NCBI RefSeq assembly: GCF_030182585.1
Contig: NZ_JARXOW010000001.1
Span: forward strand, 2,480,001 to 2,544,000
Origin: Pedobacter faecalis
GTDB taxonomy: Bacteria > Bacteroidota > Bacteroidia > Sphingobacteriales > Sphingobacteriaceae
DNA length: 64,000 nucleotides
Direction: 5' to 3'
Part shown: in pieces, positions 17,834-26,811 of the stretch
How positions within the stretch are numbered: position 1 is the first letter of the stretch
How the letters are laid out: every line of letters starts with the position of its first letter
Notes under the pieces: model-generated
What the model saw: the letters and a program-made list of their open reading frames with translations, nothing else
What the model was told of the DNA's origin: nothing
Database searches by the model: none
Made by a program: the position numbers and the translations under genes

Positions 17834-18970
17834 ATGAACAACAAATCGATATTATTTCTAATGCTGCTGCCATTTATGGCAGCAGCTCAAAAAACGTATA
17901 CCATCACAGGTAAATTGCCTGCAATTAAGGGCGAGGCTAAAGCTTATCTCGTGCTCTTCAAAGAAGGAGCCTGGAAAGAGGTCGATTCTGCTGAGATTAA
18001 GGCGGGCAAGTTCAAGTTTACAGGTAGTGTAGATGAGCCGCAGAGTGCATTGTTGACCGTTAGGCAAAAGGGAAAAGCTGATGCTGGACAGCAGCGTGAT
18101 AGTCAGGATTTCTTTATTGAAAATTCTAAGATCGAGGTTGTTGGTACAGATGCTGTCAGGACTGCAACAATAACCGGGTCGCTGTCTGACAAAGAAAATG
18201 CTGAACGGGAAGCCTTGATGAAACCTGTTACGGCTAAGATCATGAAGCTGCAGGATTTGTATGGTGCCAAGACGGCAGATGGCGCGTACGTAAAGTCTTT
18301 AGATGAGCGTAAGATGGCTGCAGACAGCATCCAGAAGTTGGTGGCCATGAACAAGAACATCAACTGGCAGTTTGCTGAAACTCACCTGAATTCTTTCATG
18401 GGGCTTTATACATTCAATATGTCGGTGCTCGACAGTTATTTTGATCCGGCCAAGGTTGAGCCTCTTTTTAACCGGTTTTCGGCTGAACTAAGGTCGTCAC
18501 CATTAGGAAAACGCACAGCTGAGAAAATTGAGATTGGCAAGCGCCGTCAGGCTGGATCTAAAGCTACCGATTTTACCCAAAACGATATTAACGGTAAGCC
18601 CTTCAAACTTTCTTCGTTGAGAGGTAAGTATGTGCTTGTTGATTTCTGGGCAAGCTGGTGTGTACCATGTCGCGCTGAGAACCCTAATGTGGTCAAAGCA
18701 TACAATGCATTGAAAGGTAAAAACTTTGAAATCGTAGGGGTGTCGCTCGACTATCCCGGAGGCCAGGGTGCCTGGGAAGCCGCAGTACAAAAGGATGGGC
18801 TGCCATGGATTCAGGTAAGCGATCTGAAAGGCTGGAAAAACGAGGTAGCTGTATTGTATGGGATCAATTCTGTACCTCAAAATCTGCTTATAGATCCGCA
18901 AGGCATGATCATAGCTAAAAATCTGAGGGGTGAGGCGCTGACAGAAAAGTTAAAAGAACTAATTAAATAG
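17834..18970 (+). CDS. TlpA-like thioredoxin-fold protein with N-terminal DUF4369-like domain (copy 1)
   Basis: 378 residues with a signal peptide ending near FMAAAQ. An N-terminal beta domain (~20-115, DUF4369-like) is followed by a helical linker and a thioredoxin/AhpC-TSA domain (~235-378). The active site is FWASWCVPCRAENP, with the cis-Pro loop SVPQNLLID. It acts in the periplasm, probably as a thiol-disulfide reductase. It is a tandem paralogue of the next gene, 9 bp downstream, with nearly identical sequence around the active site. Its place in a SusC/SusD operon suggests a role in processing or protecting the imported substrate or envelope proteins. Confidence 0.9.
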   Translation: MNNKSILFLMLLPFMAAAQKTYTITGKLPAIKGEAKAYLVLFKEGAWKEVDSAEIKAGKFKFTGSVDEPQSALLTVRQKGKADAGQQRDSQDFFIENSKIEVVGTDAVRTATITGSLSDKENAEREALMKPVTAKIMKLQDLYGAKTADGAYVKSLDERKMAADSIQKLVAMNKNINWQFAETHLNSFMGLYTFNMSVLDSYFDPAKVEPLFNRFSAELRSSPLGKRTAEKIEIGKRRQAGSKATDFTQNDINGKPFKLSSLRGKYVLVDFWASWCVPCRAENPNVVKAYNALKGKNFEIVGVSLDYPGGQGAWEAAVQKDGLPWIQVSDLKGWKNEVAVLYGINSVPQNLLIDPQGMIIAKNLRGEALTEKLKELIK

Positions 18971-18979
18971 TCGAAATTT

Positions 18980-20107
18980 ATGTTATTAAAAAAGGCAATT
19001 GCCCTTCTGATGATGCTGCCGTTTGTTGCGTCGGCACAGGACAAATTTGAGATAGCGGGAAAGATTTCCGGTGCGGGCAGCGACAGAAAGGTAGTACTGA
19101 GCTATGTAAACGCCGAGGGAAAGAGTGTTAAGGATAGTGCAGTGTTAAAGAAGGGTAAGTTCAGCCTTACCGGCACTACGTTATATGCTAATAAAGCATA
19201 TCTATCTTTGTTGCCTCTGCAAAAGGATACAGCCAGGCGCAATTCACAAGGCGATTACCAGGAGTTTTACCTTGAAAAGGGAAAATACAAGGTGATCGGC
19301 AAAGACAGTGTCTCGACGGCAAGCATTACCGGCACACAGGCGCAGGCAGATTTCAATGAATATAACGCTAAGACTAAAGTGCTCTTTGCACAGTTTAAGG
19401 ACATTACGGAGCGATTTACCAAAGTGTATTATGCGAAAGTGAAGGATACTGTTGCGATCAAAACTATACAGGCTGAAGCCAGGCCGGTACACGCAAAGAT
19501 CGAGGCATTGGTTGATTCGTTCATCTTTAGTCATCCCGACTCTTACGTAACGCTCGATCTGATCAGCGCAAACAAGACAGCGGTTATTGATCCGGTTACG
19601 TTTGAGCCGTATTACAAAATATTGAGCCCAAGAGTTCTGGCGAGTAGCGCAGGTAAAAAGCTGACGGCAAAGTACGACAAGGCCAAACAAATTGCGCTGG
19701 GGAAAACGGTCGACTTCACCCAGCCAGATGCTGAGGGTAAGGAGTTTAAGTTGTCTTCGTTAAGAGGTAAGTATGTCCTGGTCGATTTCTGGGCGAGCTG
19801 GTGTGTGCCCTGCCGTGCAGAGAATCCACATTTGTTGAAAGCCTATAATGAACTGAAGGATAAAAACTTTGAGATCGTTGGGGTTTCGCTTGATGAAACT
19901 AAAGCCGCATGGTTAAACGCTGTAAAGCACGACGGCATGCCATGGATACAGGTAAGTGACCTTAAAGGCTTTAAAACGGACATCGCCGTGAAGTATGGTA
20001 TTTCAGCTATTCCGCAAAACTTCCTGATCAATCCAGAAGGTGTAATTGTCGCGAAGAATCTTAGAGGCGCGGATGTGAACAAGCAAATCGCATCTTATAT
20101 AAAATAA
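18980..20107 (+). CDS. TlpA-like thioredoxin-fold protein with N-terminal DUF4369-like domain (copy 2)
   Basis: 375 residues, with the same architecture as the preceding gene: signal peptide (ending FVASAQ), DUF4369-like domain and thioredoxin domain with FWASWCVPCRAENP and AIPQNFLIN. The N-terminal domains differ much more between the two copies than the thioredoxin domains do, suggesting a duplication followed by change in the recognition half. It is the last gene of the susC operon, with a terminator 22 nt downstream. Confidence 0.9.
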   Translation: MLLKKAIALLMMLPFVASAQDKFEIAGKISGAGSDRKVVLSYVNAEGKSVKDSAVLKKGKFSLTGTTLYANKAYLSLLPLQKDTARRNSQGDYQEFYLEKGKYKVIGKDSVSTASITGTQAQADFNEYNAKTKVLFAQFKDITERFTKVYYAKVKDTVAIKTIQAEARPVHAKIEALVDSFIFSHPDSYVTLDLISANKTAVIDPVTFEPYYKILSPRVLASSAGKKLTAKYDKAKQIALGKTVDFTQPDAEGKEFKLSSLRGKYVLVDFWASWCVPCRAENPHLLKAYNELKDKNFEIVGVSLDETKAAWLNAVKHDGMPWIQVSDLKGFKTDIAVKYGISAIPQNFLINPEGVIVAKNLRGADVNKQIASYIK

Positions 20108-20128
20108 GGCAGGATTAATAATTTTTTG

Positions 20129-20170
20129 AAAGAGGCTGTATCATTGATGAAATGATCAGCCTCTTTTTTT
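20129..20170 (+). terminator. Terminator of the susC-susD-tlpA operon
   Basis: AAAGAGGCT (20129-20137) pairs with AGCCTCTTT (20158-20166). An inner ATCATT/AATGAT stem extends it, and seven or more T residues follow. Confidence 0.9.
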
Positions 20171-20190
20171 ATTGTCGTAGTTATCGATTC

Positions 20191-20697
20191 TTATTTAGCT
20201 ACCTTGCTAAACAGAAACAGGTCGTTATAACTGTACTTTCCATCTTTAGGATTGCCAATAGCAATGGCAAACTGCTTGTCGCCACGCTTCTCATATAGTA
20301 CGCGCATCTCTCCGCCTTCTTTCTGAAACACCGCGCGGTCTTTGCTTGCCTCCACAAAAGCATAACGGTCCTGCTTATCTTTTTCCTCCTGTCCTATCAG
20401 TCCTGGTTTAAAATGCTTCACCATAGAAATCAGGCGGTTGTCGGTATATTCGTACGCAAGTATTTCATACAAATCAATCTTGTCGACACGCATCATCCGC
20501 ATAAAGCCAACCATATGATCAGGCTTGGGTGCCAGCCATACGGCCTCTATATCCTGGCCGCTTGCCGTTTTGGCAGTCCAGTGCCCCTGAATAAAGCTGA
20601 TGTCAGAGAATGATCCTTTAGTGGCACTTTGCGCCTGAGTGCCCTGAGGCATTAGCCCCGCAAACGATAGTAGAATAAAAAGATATACGTATTTCAT
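20191..20697 (-). CDS. DUF6265-like exported protein
   Basis: 168 residues with a signal peptide (MKYVYLFILLSFAGLMPQGTQAQ). The mature part begins with FIQGHWTAKTASGQDIEAVW and ends DLFLFSKVAK. The pattern (an 'F..GxW' start, then HMVGFMRMMR and an IxxYEI-type strand) is that of a small lipocalin-like beta barrel annotated as DUF6265. Its function is unknown. Monocistronic on the minus strand; the promoter region toward 20790 is AT-rich with no exact TAnnTTTG match. Confidence 0.75.
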   Translation of the reverse strand: MKYVYLFILLSFAGLMPQGTQAQSATKGSFSDISFIQGHWTAKTASGQDIEAVWLAPKPDHMVGFMRMMRVDKIDLYEILAYEYTDNRLISMVKHFKPGLIGQEEKDKQDRYAFVEASKDRAVFQKEGGEMRVLYEKRGDKQFAIAIGNPKDGKYSYNDLFLFSKVAK

Positions 20698-20790
20698 AAA
20701 TCAGTAGTTAGAAAAATAAATATACATAATCGGGTGTTAAAAGATAAACATATCTGAAACCCATCTGTTATTTAAGCAAAATCTACAACT

Positions 20791-21087
20791 ATGGAAAATT
20801 TAAATCAAGATCAGTTTACTGAAGAAGAAATCCCGAATCTGGATCAGTTTCAGGTAGGCCGCAGTGCCTCGTCAGACGATGAATTGTCGCCTACGGCTCA
20901 GAACCAGGAAGATGATTTGGGTGGTGGTGACGATGACGGTTATACCGAAGGCGAGGTGGAGTACGCAGATGGTGAAGGTACGCTGCTGGACGACGAAACC
21001 GAAGACTTTGAAGACGAAGATGATGATATGGATCTCGATACCGAAGACGACGCCGACTTTGAGAACCCTGACGATGATCCTGCTTAA
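20791..21087 (+). CDS. Highly acidic small protein
   Basis: 98 residues, about 40 percent Asp/Glu with very few Lys/Arg. It has no signal peptide, no hydrophobic segment and no predicted fold, and looks intrinsically disordered. The C-terminal half is almost entirely Asp/Glu with Gly and Tyr. It is 11 bp upstream of a DUF4142-like lipoprotein gene in the same direction. I do not recognise a family. Possible roles are cation binding or masking of a basic partner; both are guesses. Confidence 0.75.
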   Translation: MENLNQDQFTEEEIPNLDQFQVGRSASSDDELSPTAQNQEDDLGGGDDDGYTEGEVEYADGEGTLLDDETEDFEDEDDDMDLDTEDDADFENPDDDPA

Positions 21088-21098
21088 TCATTAAAGCC

Positions 21099-21761
21099 AT
21101 GAAACCGCTCCGAATCATTTTACTATCGAGCTTGTCGGCCTGCATGCTGTTATCTTGTGCAGGCCGGCGTAATACGTCAGACTCGGCCGCGCGCTCGGGT
21201 TCTGGCATCACAACGTTGTCGCCTGCCGAGAAGAATCCTTCGGTTGCCGTAATGAACGCCACCGGGGATGCGCTTACTCCAAGTGTAACCCGTACCAACG
21301 GGGCGGGCGACAGAGAGAATGCGGAACGCATTGCCGATGGGGCTATCAACCAGGCCCGGGCTGCGGTCCAGGCTTCCGGAGGTGCGGTTGTGCAGCCCAT
21401 GGCTACCATAACTCCCGGCAGTTTTGCTGCTTCCGCAATGGAAGACCATCAGTTGCTGCGCAACGATTTAAAGAAATTCAGTGCGGGCAGGCAAACGGTT
21501 TGGCGCGATTCCGTAAATGCCCGGCTTGGTGCAGTGAACCCCTCACTGCTTTCACTGGTAGGCCCCGAGGCATCCCAAAAGGGCGCCGAACGGGCTAAAA
21601 GTCTGGCACAGATTGTAAGTCAGTACCGCAGTACCATTGCCATGTTTGAGGCCAGTGCTAAGTCGGACGATAAGGAAGTAAGCGCCTATGCGGCTAAGTA
21701 CCTTCCGGTACTACGGCGTCACCTGGCACAGGCTCAACAGCTGATCGCACAGACCCCATGA
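21099..21761 (+). CDS. Lipoprotein with C-terminal DUF4142-like segment
   Basis: 220 residues. Signal peptide with lipobox MLLSC. Residues 25-115 are low-complexity and rich in Ala, Ser, Thr and Gly. The last ~60 residues (SQYRSTIAMFEASAKSDDKEVSAYAAKYLPVLRRHLAQAQQL) resemble the end of DUF4142, a helical ferritin-like periplasmic domain. It is probably in an operon with the acidic protein and ends 1 bp before the convergent monooxygenase gene. Function unknown. Confidence 0.7.
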   Translation: MKPLRIILLSSLSACMLLSCAGRRNTSDSAARSGSGITTLSPAEKNPSVAVMNATGDALTPSVTRTNGAGDRENAERIADGAINQARAAVQASGGAVVQPMATITPGSFAASAMEDHQLLRNDLKKFSAGRQTVWRDSVNARLGAVNPSLLSLVGPEASQKGAERAKSLAQIVSQYRSTIAMFEASAKSDDKEVSAYAAKYLPVLRRHLAQAQQLIAQTP

Positions 21762-21762
21762 G

Positions 21763-22800
21763 TCAACTCCCTAAGGCTTTTCGGATCGCAGGCGCTACCT
21801 GTGTGCCGAAAAGCTCTATAGAACGCATCATGTTCTTATGAGAAGGGTCACCCACATCCATATGTCCGATAAATCGCGTTATGCCAAACAGTTCGTGCAT
21901 ATACAAAATTTTGTCGGTCACAGCCGATGCGTCGCCGATGAACAATGCGCCTTCCTTGCTCCGACCGCCATTGTACTGTGCCCGGGTATAGGGAGCCCAA
22001 CCTCTTGAGGCGCCTATCCGGTTCATTTGTTCCGCATAGTTGTCGAAATATTCGCTCGCTCCCGCTTCGTCTTCACTCAAGAAAGAATGTGAGTGTATGC
22101 CGATCTGCATTTCTTCGGCCGGGTGACCATGACTGATGTATTCCTGTTTGTAGAATTCAACCAATGGCTGGAACTGTGCCGGCATGCCGCCAATAATGGC
22201 AATGATGAGCGGCAGACCTAATCTTGCTGCGCGAAGCACAGACTCCGGGGTGCCGCCTACAGCGATCCAGACGGGAAGTTTGCCGTCTCGCGAGGCCCTG
22301 GGCAATACGGTCTGATTAACCAGCGGTGCGCGGAGCTGTCCCGACCAGCTCACTGGGCCATTGCTGTTATTAATCTTTAACAGGAGGTCGAGCTTCTCTT
22401 CAAAAAGCTGATTGTAATGTTTAAGGTCGTACCCGAACAAAGGGAAGGACTCAATGAAGCTGCCCCGGCCTACACCTATTTCGGCACGGCCGCCCGACAA
22501 AAGATCGAGCGTCGCAAAGTCCTGATACACTTTCACCGGTTCTGCCGAACTAAGCACCGTTACTGTGCTCATCAACTTGATGTTTTTCGTTACGCTCGCC
22601 GCCGCGGCCAGCACGATCTCGGGCGACGATACAGCGTAATCAGGGCGGTGGTGCTCGCCTAGCCCGAACACGTCCAGACCTATCTCATCAGCAAGTTTGA
22701 TCTGCTCGATGATTTCCCGAAGTTTCGTCTCTGCCGATCTTGGTTTCCCGGTCTGCCGATCGTTGGCGAGGTCGCCAAACATTCCAATGCCTAATTCCAT
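21763..22800 (-). CDS. LLM-class flavin-dependent oxidoreductase (Atu2307/SP_0267-type)
   Basis: 345 residues. Bacterial luciferase-like TIM barrel: N-terminal MELGIGMFGDL, LADEIGLDVFGLGEHHRPDYAVSSP, LMSTVTVLSSAEPVKVYQDFATLDLLSGGRAEIGVGRGSF and LPVWIAVGGTPESVLRAARLGLPL. It binds reduced flavin and oxygen in the cytoplasm. The substrate is unknown for this subfamily. A -7 element lies 21 nt upstream of the ATG. Confidence 0.92.
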   Translation of the reverse strand: MELGIGMFGDLANDRQTGKPRSAETKLREIIEQIKLADEIGLDVFGLGEHHRPDYAVSSPEIVLAAAASVTKNIKLMSTVTVLSSAEPVKVYQDFATLDLLSGGRAEIGVGRGSFIESFPLFGYDLKHYNQLFEEKLDLLLKINNSNGPVSWSGQLRAPLVNQTVLPRASRDGKLPVWIAVGGTPESVLRAARLGLPLIIAIIGGMPAQFQPLVEFYKQEYISHGHPAEEMQIGIHSHSFLSEDEAGASEYFDNYAEQMNRIGASRGWAPYTRAQYNGGRSKEGALFIGDASAVTDKILYMHELFGITRFIGHMDVGDPSHKNMMRSIELFGTQVAPAIRKALGS

Positions 22801-22821
22801 ATGCTTTTGTTTTCTTTAATC

Positions 22822-22829
22822 CAAAACTA
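22822..22829 (-). promoter_or_regulatory. -7 element of the LLM oxidoreductase promoter
   Basis: Minus-strand TAGTTTTG matches TAnnTTTG exactly, 21 nt before the ATG at 22800. No clear TTTG lies 19-21 nt further upstream. Confidence 0.5.
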
Positions 22830-22885
22830 CCGCTTTATCCACGCTATTACATTGATCCATGTTAAGAAACACGTTACGCGAGGAA

Positions 22886-23683
22886 TCAATGCGCGGCTAA
22901 CTGGCTCAGGTACTCAGGCCTGATCAGACCCTCAAGATCTTTCAGCGGTATGTGAAGATCGGTTTTGCCGGCGGCGTAAGGTTTTATCTCGTACGGACTA
23001 TACGTGAAGATGATGCCGCTTTCATTAAATGTGAACGTTTTAGTCAGTGCAAAGCGATCGTCAATAAAAAAATACCGCCCTGCAAGTGTTTCTGTGGGCT
23101 TTAGCCCCTCGTCTTTTCTAAAGACCTGCTCGGCCAGGCTTTCGAGTTCCTGACGTTTTCCAGGAACGAGCAGCGAGTCGAGCGTGAGGAGCTGGCCGCT
23201 TGCCGGGGATATGTTGTACGACAGGAAGACAGTGTTTGGATGAGCACCGCCCTGGTAATAGAAGTAGGTATTTAATATGGAGATGAGTTCGGGTTTATTT
23301 AACTGCACCGTCATATTCATGCCCATAAACCAGGTAAACCTCCGGTCCTTATTGGCTGCACGGTCGGTTTCATATTGCTGCATAAACTGCTGGGCAATAT
23401 CCTGGTAACCGCTGTATTTGATGTCGTTGCCTATTGTCGCCGCCACATGCTGCTCCAGCAACTGGTTGATCTTTTTATCCGCCAAAACCGGGTATACGAT
23501 CACTGCCTTTGCGGTGTCCGTATAATTTGTGTCGGCCGATACAGGGTTCTTTGCATACACTTTTACCGAATCGTAACGAAGGGTGTCTTGCGACAGGGAG
23601 GCCGCCTGGTCGGGTTGGCTGGTGTTGTTACATGCTGCAATAGCAAGCAAACCAAACATGCATAGGGACAGGATTTTTTTCAT
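22886..23683 (-). CDS. DUF3298 (RsiV-like) lipoprotein
   Basis: 265 residues with lipobox AIAAC. After a Ser/Gln-rich linker comes a DUF4163/DUF3298-like body: VYPVLADKKINQLLEQHV, NTYFYYQGGAHPNTVFLSYNIS, GQLLTLDSLLVPG and a C-terminal FTYSPYEIKPYAAG. The same fold is the lysozyme-sensing ectodomain of Bacillus RsiV, but this protein has no membrane helix and no anti-sigma domain, so only a ligand-binding envelope role is suggested. It is divergent from the phosphodiester glycosidase-like gene with a 31-bp gap, so the two promoters overlap. Confidence 0.82.
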   Translation of the reverse strand: MKKILSLCMFGLLAIAACNNTSQPDQAASLSQDTLRYDSVKVYAKNPVSADTNYTDTAKAVIVYPVLADKKINQLLEQHVAATIGNDIKYSGYQDIAQQFMQQYETDRAANKDRRFTWFMGMNMTVQLNKPELISILNTYFYYQGGAHPNTVFLSYNISPASGQLLTLDSLLVPGKRQELESLAEQVFRKDEGLKPTETLAGRYFFIDDRFALTKTFTFNESGIIFTYSPYEIKPYAAGKTDLHIPLKDLEGLIRPEYLSQLAAH

Positions 23684-23714
23684 CGTTAGCTTAAATTATG
23701 TCTATTTTTATCGA

Positions 23715-24572
23715 ATGTTTAAAAGACCGGCCTTTCTCTTGATCATGATCTTCTGTTTAAGCGGAGCTTACGGCCAAGATACAGATTCTCTCGCTTTAGT
23801 CCGCGCCAAATGGACTAAAAAGCGCATCGCAAAAGGTGTAAAGCTTTTGGTTCATCACTTCAGTGACAAGGAAATGTTTGGGGCCAACCAGAACATCAGT
23901 TACCTGGAAGTGAAGCAAAAAAAAGGACGGGCGCCTTTTGCGCTCGGCAGCGAACAGTCGGTGCTTCGGCCGACCAGTGCTTTTGGTATTGCTGCAGATG
24001 CCCTGGCGGCGGTCAACGGCACCTTCTTTGACGTCAAAAACGGCGGTTCGGTTGATTTTATCAAGGCAAATGCTCAGGTTGAACAAGAGAACCGTTTGGA
24101 TAATAATCAACGGGCGTCACATCAGCGTGCAGCTGTGGCAATTACAGACGGGCGATTGGATATATATAAATGGGACGGCAGCGACAAATGGGAACAGGAT
24201 CTTCCGGCTACGGAAGTAATGACCAGCGGCCCGCTGCTCAGGTTTGAGGGAAAAGCCCAGGTGCTCGACAGCGGCGCATTCAATGTTTTGCGGCATCCGC
24301 GAACGGCTGTTGGTGTGAAGGCAGATGGGAAAGTGTTACTCGTCACTGTCGACGGTCGACATACAAACGCCGCCGGGATGAGCTTGTTTGAACTCAGCAA
24401 GGTGATGCGCTGGCTTGGATGTGTAAACGCGATCAATCTCGATGGCGGAGGTTCTACGACGCTTTGGGTACACAGTACAGGTGTGGTAAACTATCCCTCC
24501 GACAACCGATCCTGGGACCATAAAGGCGAGCGTAAAGTCGCCAATGTTATTCTCATCAAGAAAAAGAAATAA
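23715..24572 (+). CDS. Phosphodiester glycosidase (NAGPA)-family exported protein
   Basis: 285 residues from ATG 23715, which gives a clean signal peptide (MFKRPAFLLIMIFCLSGAYG); an upstream ATG at 23583 would run through the divergent gene and is rejected. The domain is that of N-acetylglucosamine-1-phosphodiester alpha-N-acetylglucosaminidase relatives: AAVNGTFFDVKNGGSVDF, ASHQRAAVAITDG, RHPRTAVGVKADGKVLLVTVDGRH, LGCVNAINLDGGGSTTLWV and a final HKGERKVANVI. Expected to hydrolyse sugar phosphodiesters outside the cytoplasm. It ends 4 bp before the aminotransferase gene. Confidence 0.9.
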   Translation: MFKRPAFLLIMIFCLSGAYGQDTDSLALVRAKWTKKRIAKGVKLLVHHFSDKEMFGANQNISYLEVKQKKGRAPFALGSEQSVLRPTSAFGIAADALAAVNGTFFDVKNGGSVDFIKANAQVEQENRLDNNQRASHQRAAVAITDGRLDIYKWDGSDKWEQDLPATEVMTSGPLLRFEGKAQVLDSGAFNVLRHPRTAVGVKADGKVLLVTVDGRHTNAAGMSLFELSKVMRWLGCVNAINLDGGGSTTLWVHSTGVVNYPSDNRSWDHKGERKVANVILIKKKK

Positions 24573-24576
24573 ACTA

Positions 24577-25761
24577 ATGATCAGCAACAAGGAGCTTTTT
24601 CTGCTCAATACTGCACAAACTTCCCTCTCGCCCAGGATGCTGGAGATAGAGCGTGCGGAAGGATTGTATCTGTACGACAGGTCAGGCAAGGCTTATATGG
24701 ATCTGGTATCCGGTTTTGCCGTGAGCAATATCGGTCACCGCCACCCAGCGGTCATAAAAGCCATAGAGGAACAACTGCAGAAGTATATGCACCTTACGGT
24801 GTACGGTGAGTTTGTGCAGACCCCTATGGTACAGTTTGCGGCCCGGCTTGCCGAGGTGCTTCCTGATCCGCTCGACAATGTTTATTTCGTCAACTCAGGC
24901 GCCGAAGCTACGGAAGGCGCCCTGAAACTTGCCAAGCGATATACCGGCAGATCACGGATACTGTCCTGCCATAATGCTTACCATGGTAGCACGCACGGTG
25001 CCCTCAGTGTTATGGGAAACGAGTATTATAAAGAAAAGTACAGGCCTTTGCTTCCAGATATAGATTTTATCTATTTTAACGACGAGGAAGGTTTGGAACA
25101 GATCAACACAAGCACAGCTTGTATAATTTTAGAAACCGTACAGGGCGAAGCGGGCATACGGGTAGCTTCACCAGCATACATGCAAAAGCTGAGGGAGCGC
25201 TGTACCGAAACAGGCACTTTGCTTATCATGGATGAGATTCAGGCGGCGTTCGGGCGTACCGGTAAACTCTTTGCTTTCGAGCATTACGGGATTGTGCCCG
25301 ACATTCTGCTGCTGGCCAAGGCCATGGGCGGCGGAATGCCCATAGGCGCATTTATTTCTTCAAAACAGATCATGAGCGTGCTTGCGGAAAACCCCATCCT
25401 CGGGCACATCACCACCTTTGGTGGTCACCCGGTCTCCTGTGCTGCGGGCCTGGCTGCTTTAAACGTCATCCTTCAGGAAAACCTGCTGGCCGAAGTACCT
25501 GCAAAGGAGCAGCTTTTCCGTTCACTGCTGGTACACCCGCTTATCAGAGAGGTCAGGGGTGTCGGACTCATGCTTTGTATTCAGCTCGACCACTTTGAGC
25601 AGGTAGAAAAGGTGAGTGAAATCGCCACACGCAACGGCGTGATTATAGACTGGTTCCTGCATTGCGAAACCGCACTGCGTATCGCTCCGCCGCTCATCAT
25701 TTCAGAAGAGGAGATCCGCAAGGCCTGCGCTGTAATCCTTGATGCCTTGGATCAGCTATGA
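24577..25761 (+). CDS. Class III pyridoxal-phosphate aminotransferase
   Basis: 394 residues from ATG 24577 (MISNKELFLLNTAQTS). Marks: VNSGAEATEGALKLAKR, the Asp pair segment LLIMDEIQAAFGRTGKLFAFEHYGIVPDILLLAKAMGGGMPIGAF with the PLP lysine in LLAKAMGGG, and TTFGGHPVSCAAGLAAL. It resembles acetylornithine / 4-aminobutyrate / diaminobutyrate-type omega-aminotransferases; the exact substrate is not readable and no arginine-pathway gene is nearby. It is closely coupled to the preceding glycosidase-like gene (4 bp). Confidence 0.92.
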   Translation: MISNKELFLLNTAQTSLSPRMLEIERAEGLYLYDRSGKAYMDLVSGFAVSNIGHRHPAVIKAIEEQLQKYMHLTVYGEFVQTPMVQFAARLAEVLPDPLDNVYFVNSGAEATEGALKLAKRYTGRSRILSCHNAYHGSTHGALSVMGNEYYKEKYRPLLPDIDFIYFNDEEGLEQINTSTACIILETVQGEAGIRVASPAYMQKLRERCTETGTLLIMDEIQAAFGRTGKLFAFEHYGIVPDILLLAKAMGGGMPIGAFISSKQIMSVLAENPILGHITTFGGHPVSCAAGLAALNVILQENLLAEVPAKEQLFRSLLVHPLIREVRGVGLMLCIQLDHFEQVEKVSEIATRNGVIIDWFLHCETALRIAPPLIISEEEIRKACAVILDALDQL

Positions 25762-25834
25762 CAGGGTACAAAAAACAAGGGTATATATGGATTTATCAGA
25801 ATTTTTGACAATTATTGCAGCATAAAACAAGGGG

Positions 25835-26743
25835 ATGTTTCATAAAGAGAGTTACGACAGGCATGGCGACTGGTACAATCAGCAGTTTCCAACGGAAGAA
25901 TCAAAGCGGGCATACCTGACTAAAAGGAAGCCCCTGGACTCGCCCGACCTGGCTACCTGGCTTCAGCAGTTGTTCTTCGATTGTCTGGATCCCCTGTTAA
26001 AAAGCGGTCGGTCGGAATGGCTCACCATCGGCGATCCCTACGGATTCGATGCGGAGTATATCCTGAAGAAAGGAAGCAATGCGATCGCGTCAGACCTTAA
26101 TACCGACATGCTTTCGGTAGCGTTTAATGAGGGCATTATCAAAGAATACCGCTCAGAAAATGCAGAGCAACTTTCCCTTGCAGATCAGGAGGTCGACTAT
26201 GTGTTGTGTAAAGAGTCCTACCACCATTTTCCGCGACCTTATGCCGCAATGTATGAAATGATGCGTGTGTCACGGAAGGGCATTGTGATCATTGAACCGC
26301 AGGACCCTGTCTCCAAGATGCCTTTGCTGCTCTTTATTGTGAATACTATGGGCGCTATAAGCGACAAGCTGGTTAGGAAGTTCTGGAAGAACAGGTTTTC
26401 TTATGAGCCTGTAGGCAATTTCGTTTATAAAGTGTCGGAACGTGAGTTTGAAAAATTTGCTGCGGGACTTGATTTACCTATGGTGGCTTTTAAGCGTTTT
26501 AATCCTAACTTCTATTTTAAAGGTGCGGATGATGTGCCTACCAAGATGAGCAACGGCAAATTTCGCAAAGTATACTGGAAGAAATCGCTCCTGGATACTT
26601 TGGTGAAACTGCGGATTATTCCCAGTCAGGTGCTCGGTACCATTATCTTCAAGCAAATGCCGACAGCCGAAGCGCAGGAGCAACTCAAGGCGGCGGGTTA
26701 TCACCTGCTGAAGATGCCAAGTAATCCTTATCTCAATTCGTAA
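25835..26743 (+). CDS. Class I SAM-dependent methyltransferase
   Basis: 302 residues. A Methyltransf_11-type core lies at ~60-160: WLTIGDPYGFDAEYILKKGSNAIASDLNTDML (modified glycine motif I and acidic end of beta 2), then VDYVLCKESYHHFPRPYAAMYEMMRVSRKGIVIIEP. Motif I is unusual (GDPYGFDA in place of GxGxG). The C-terminal third contains a membrane-interface-like LLLFIVNTMGAISDKLVRKFW. The acceptor is unknown. It follows the aminotransferase by 73 bp and may be cotranscribed with it. Confidence 0.85.
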   Translation: MFHKESYDRHGDWYNQQFPTEESKRAYLTKRKPLDSPDLATWLQQLFFDCLDPLLKSGRSEWLTIGDPYGFDAEYILKKGSNAIASDLNTDMLSVAFNEGIIKEYRSENAEQLSLADQEVDYVLCKESYHHFPRPYAAMYEMMRVSRKGIVIIEPQDPVSKMPLLLFIVNTMGAISDKLVRKFWKNRFSYEPVGNFVYKVSEREFEKFAAGLDLPMVAFKRFNPNFYFKGADDVPTKMSNGKFRKVYWKKSLLDTLVKLRIIPSQVLGTIIFKQMPTAEAQEQLKAAGYHLLKMPSNPYLNS

Positions 26744-26772
26744 AAAAAATTCAGGGATTTTCAGATAATTGT

Positions 26773-26780
26773 TAAGTTTA
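26773..26780 (+). promoter_or_regulatory. Probable -7 element for the ThuA/dehydrogenase lipoprotein gene
   Basis: TAAGTTTA differs from TAnnTTTG at the last base only and lies 31 nt before the ATG at 26812. Confidence 0.4.
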
Positions 26781-26811
26781 CCAAAAATAACACACTTAAC
26801 AAAAGCCCTTT

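Noticed and set aside
20864..21094. Alternate frame inside the acidic protein gene giving a Lys/Thr/Met-rich peptide
   Set aside because: It is the +1 shadow of Asp/Glu codons and extends past the acidic protein stop by only a few codons.
23583..23714. Longer N terminus for the phosphodiester glycosidase-like protein
   Set aside because: It would overlap the divergent DUF3298 gene and bury the signal peptide; ATG 23715 gives a proper one.
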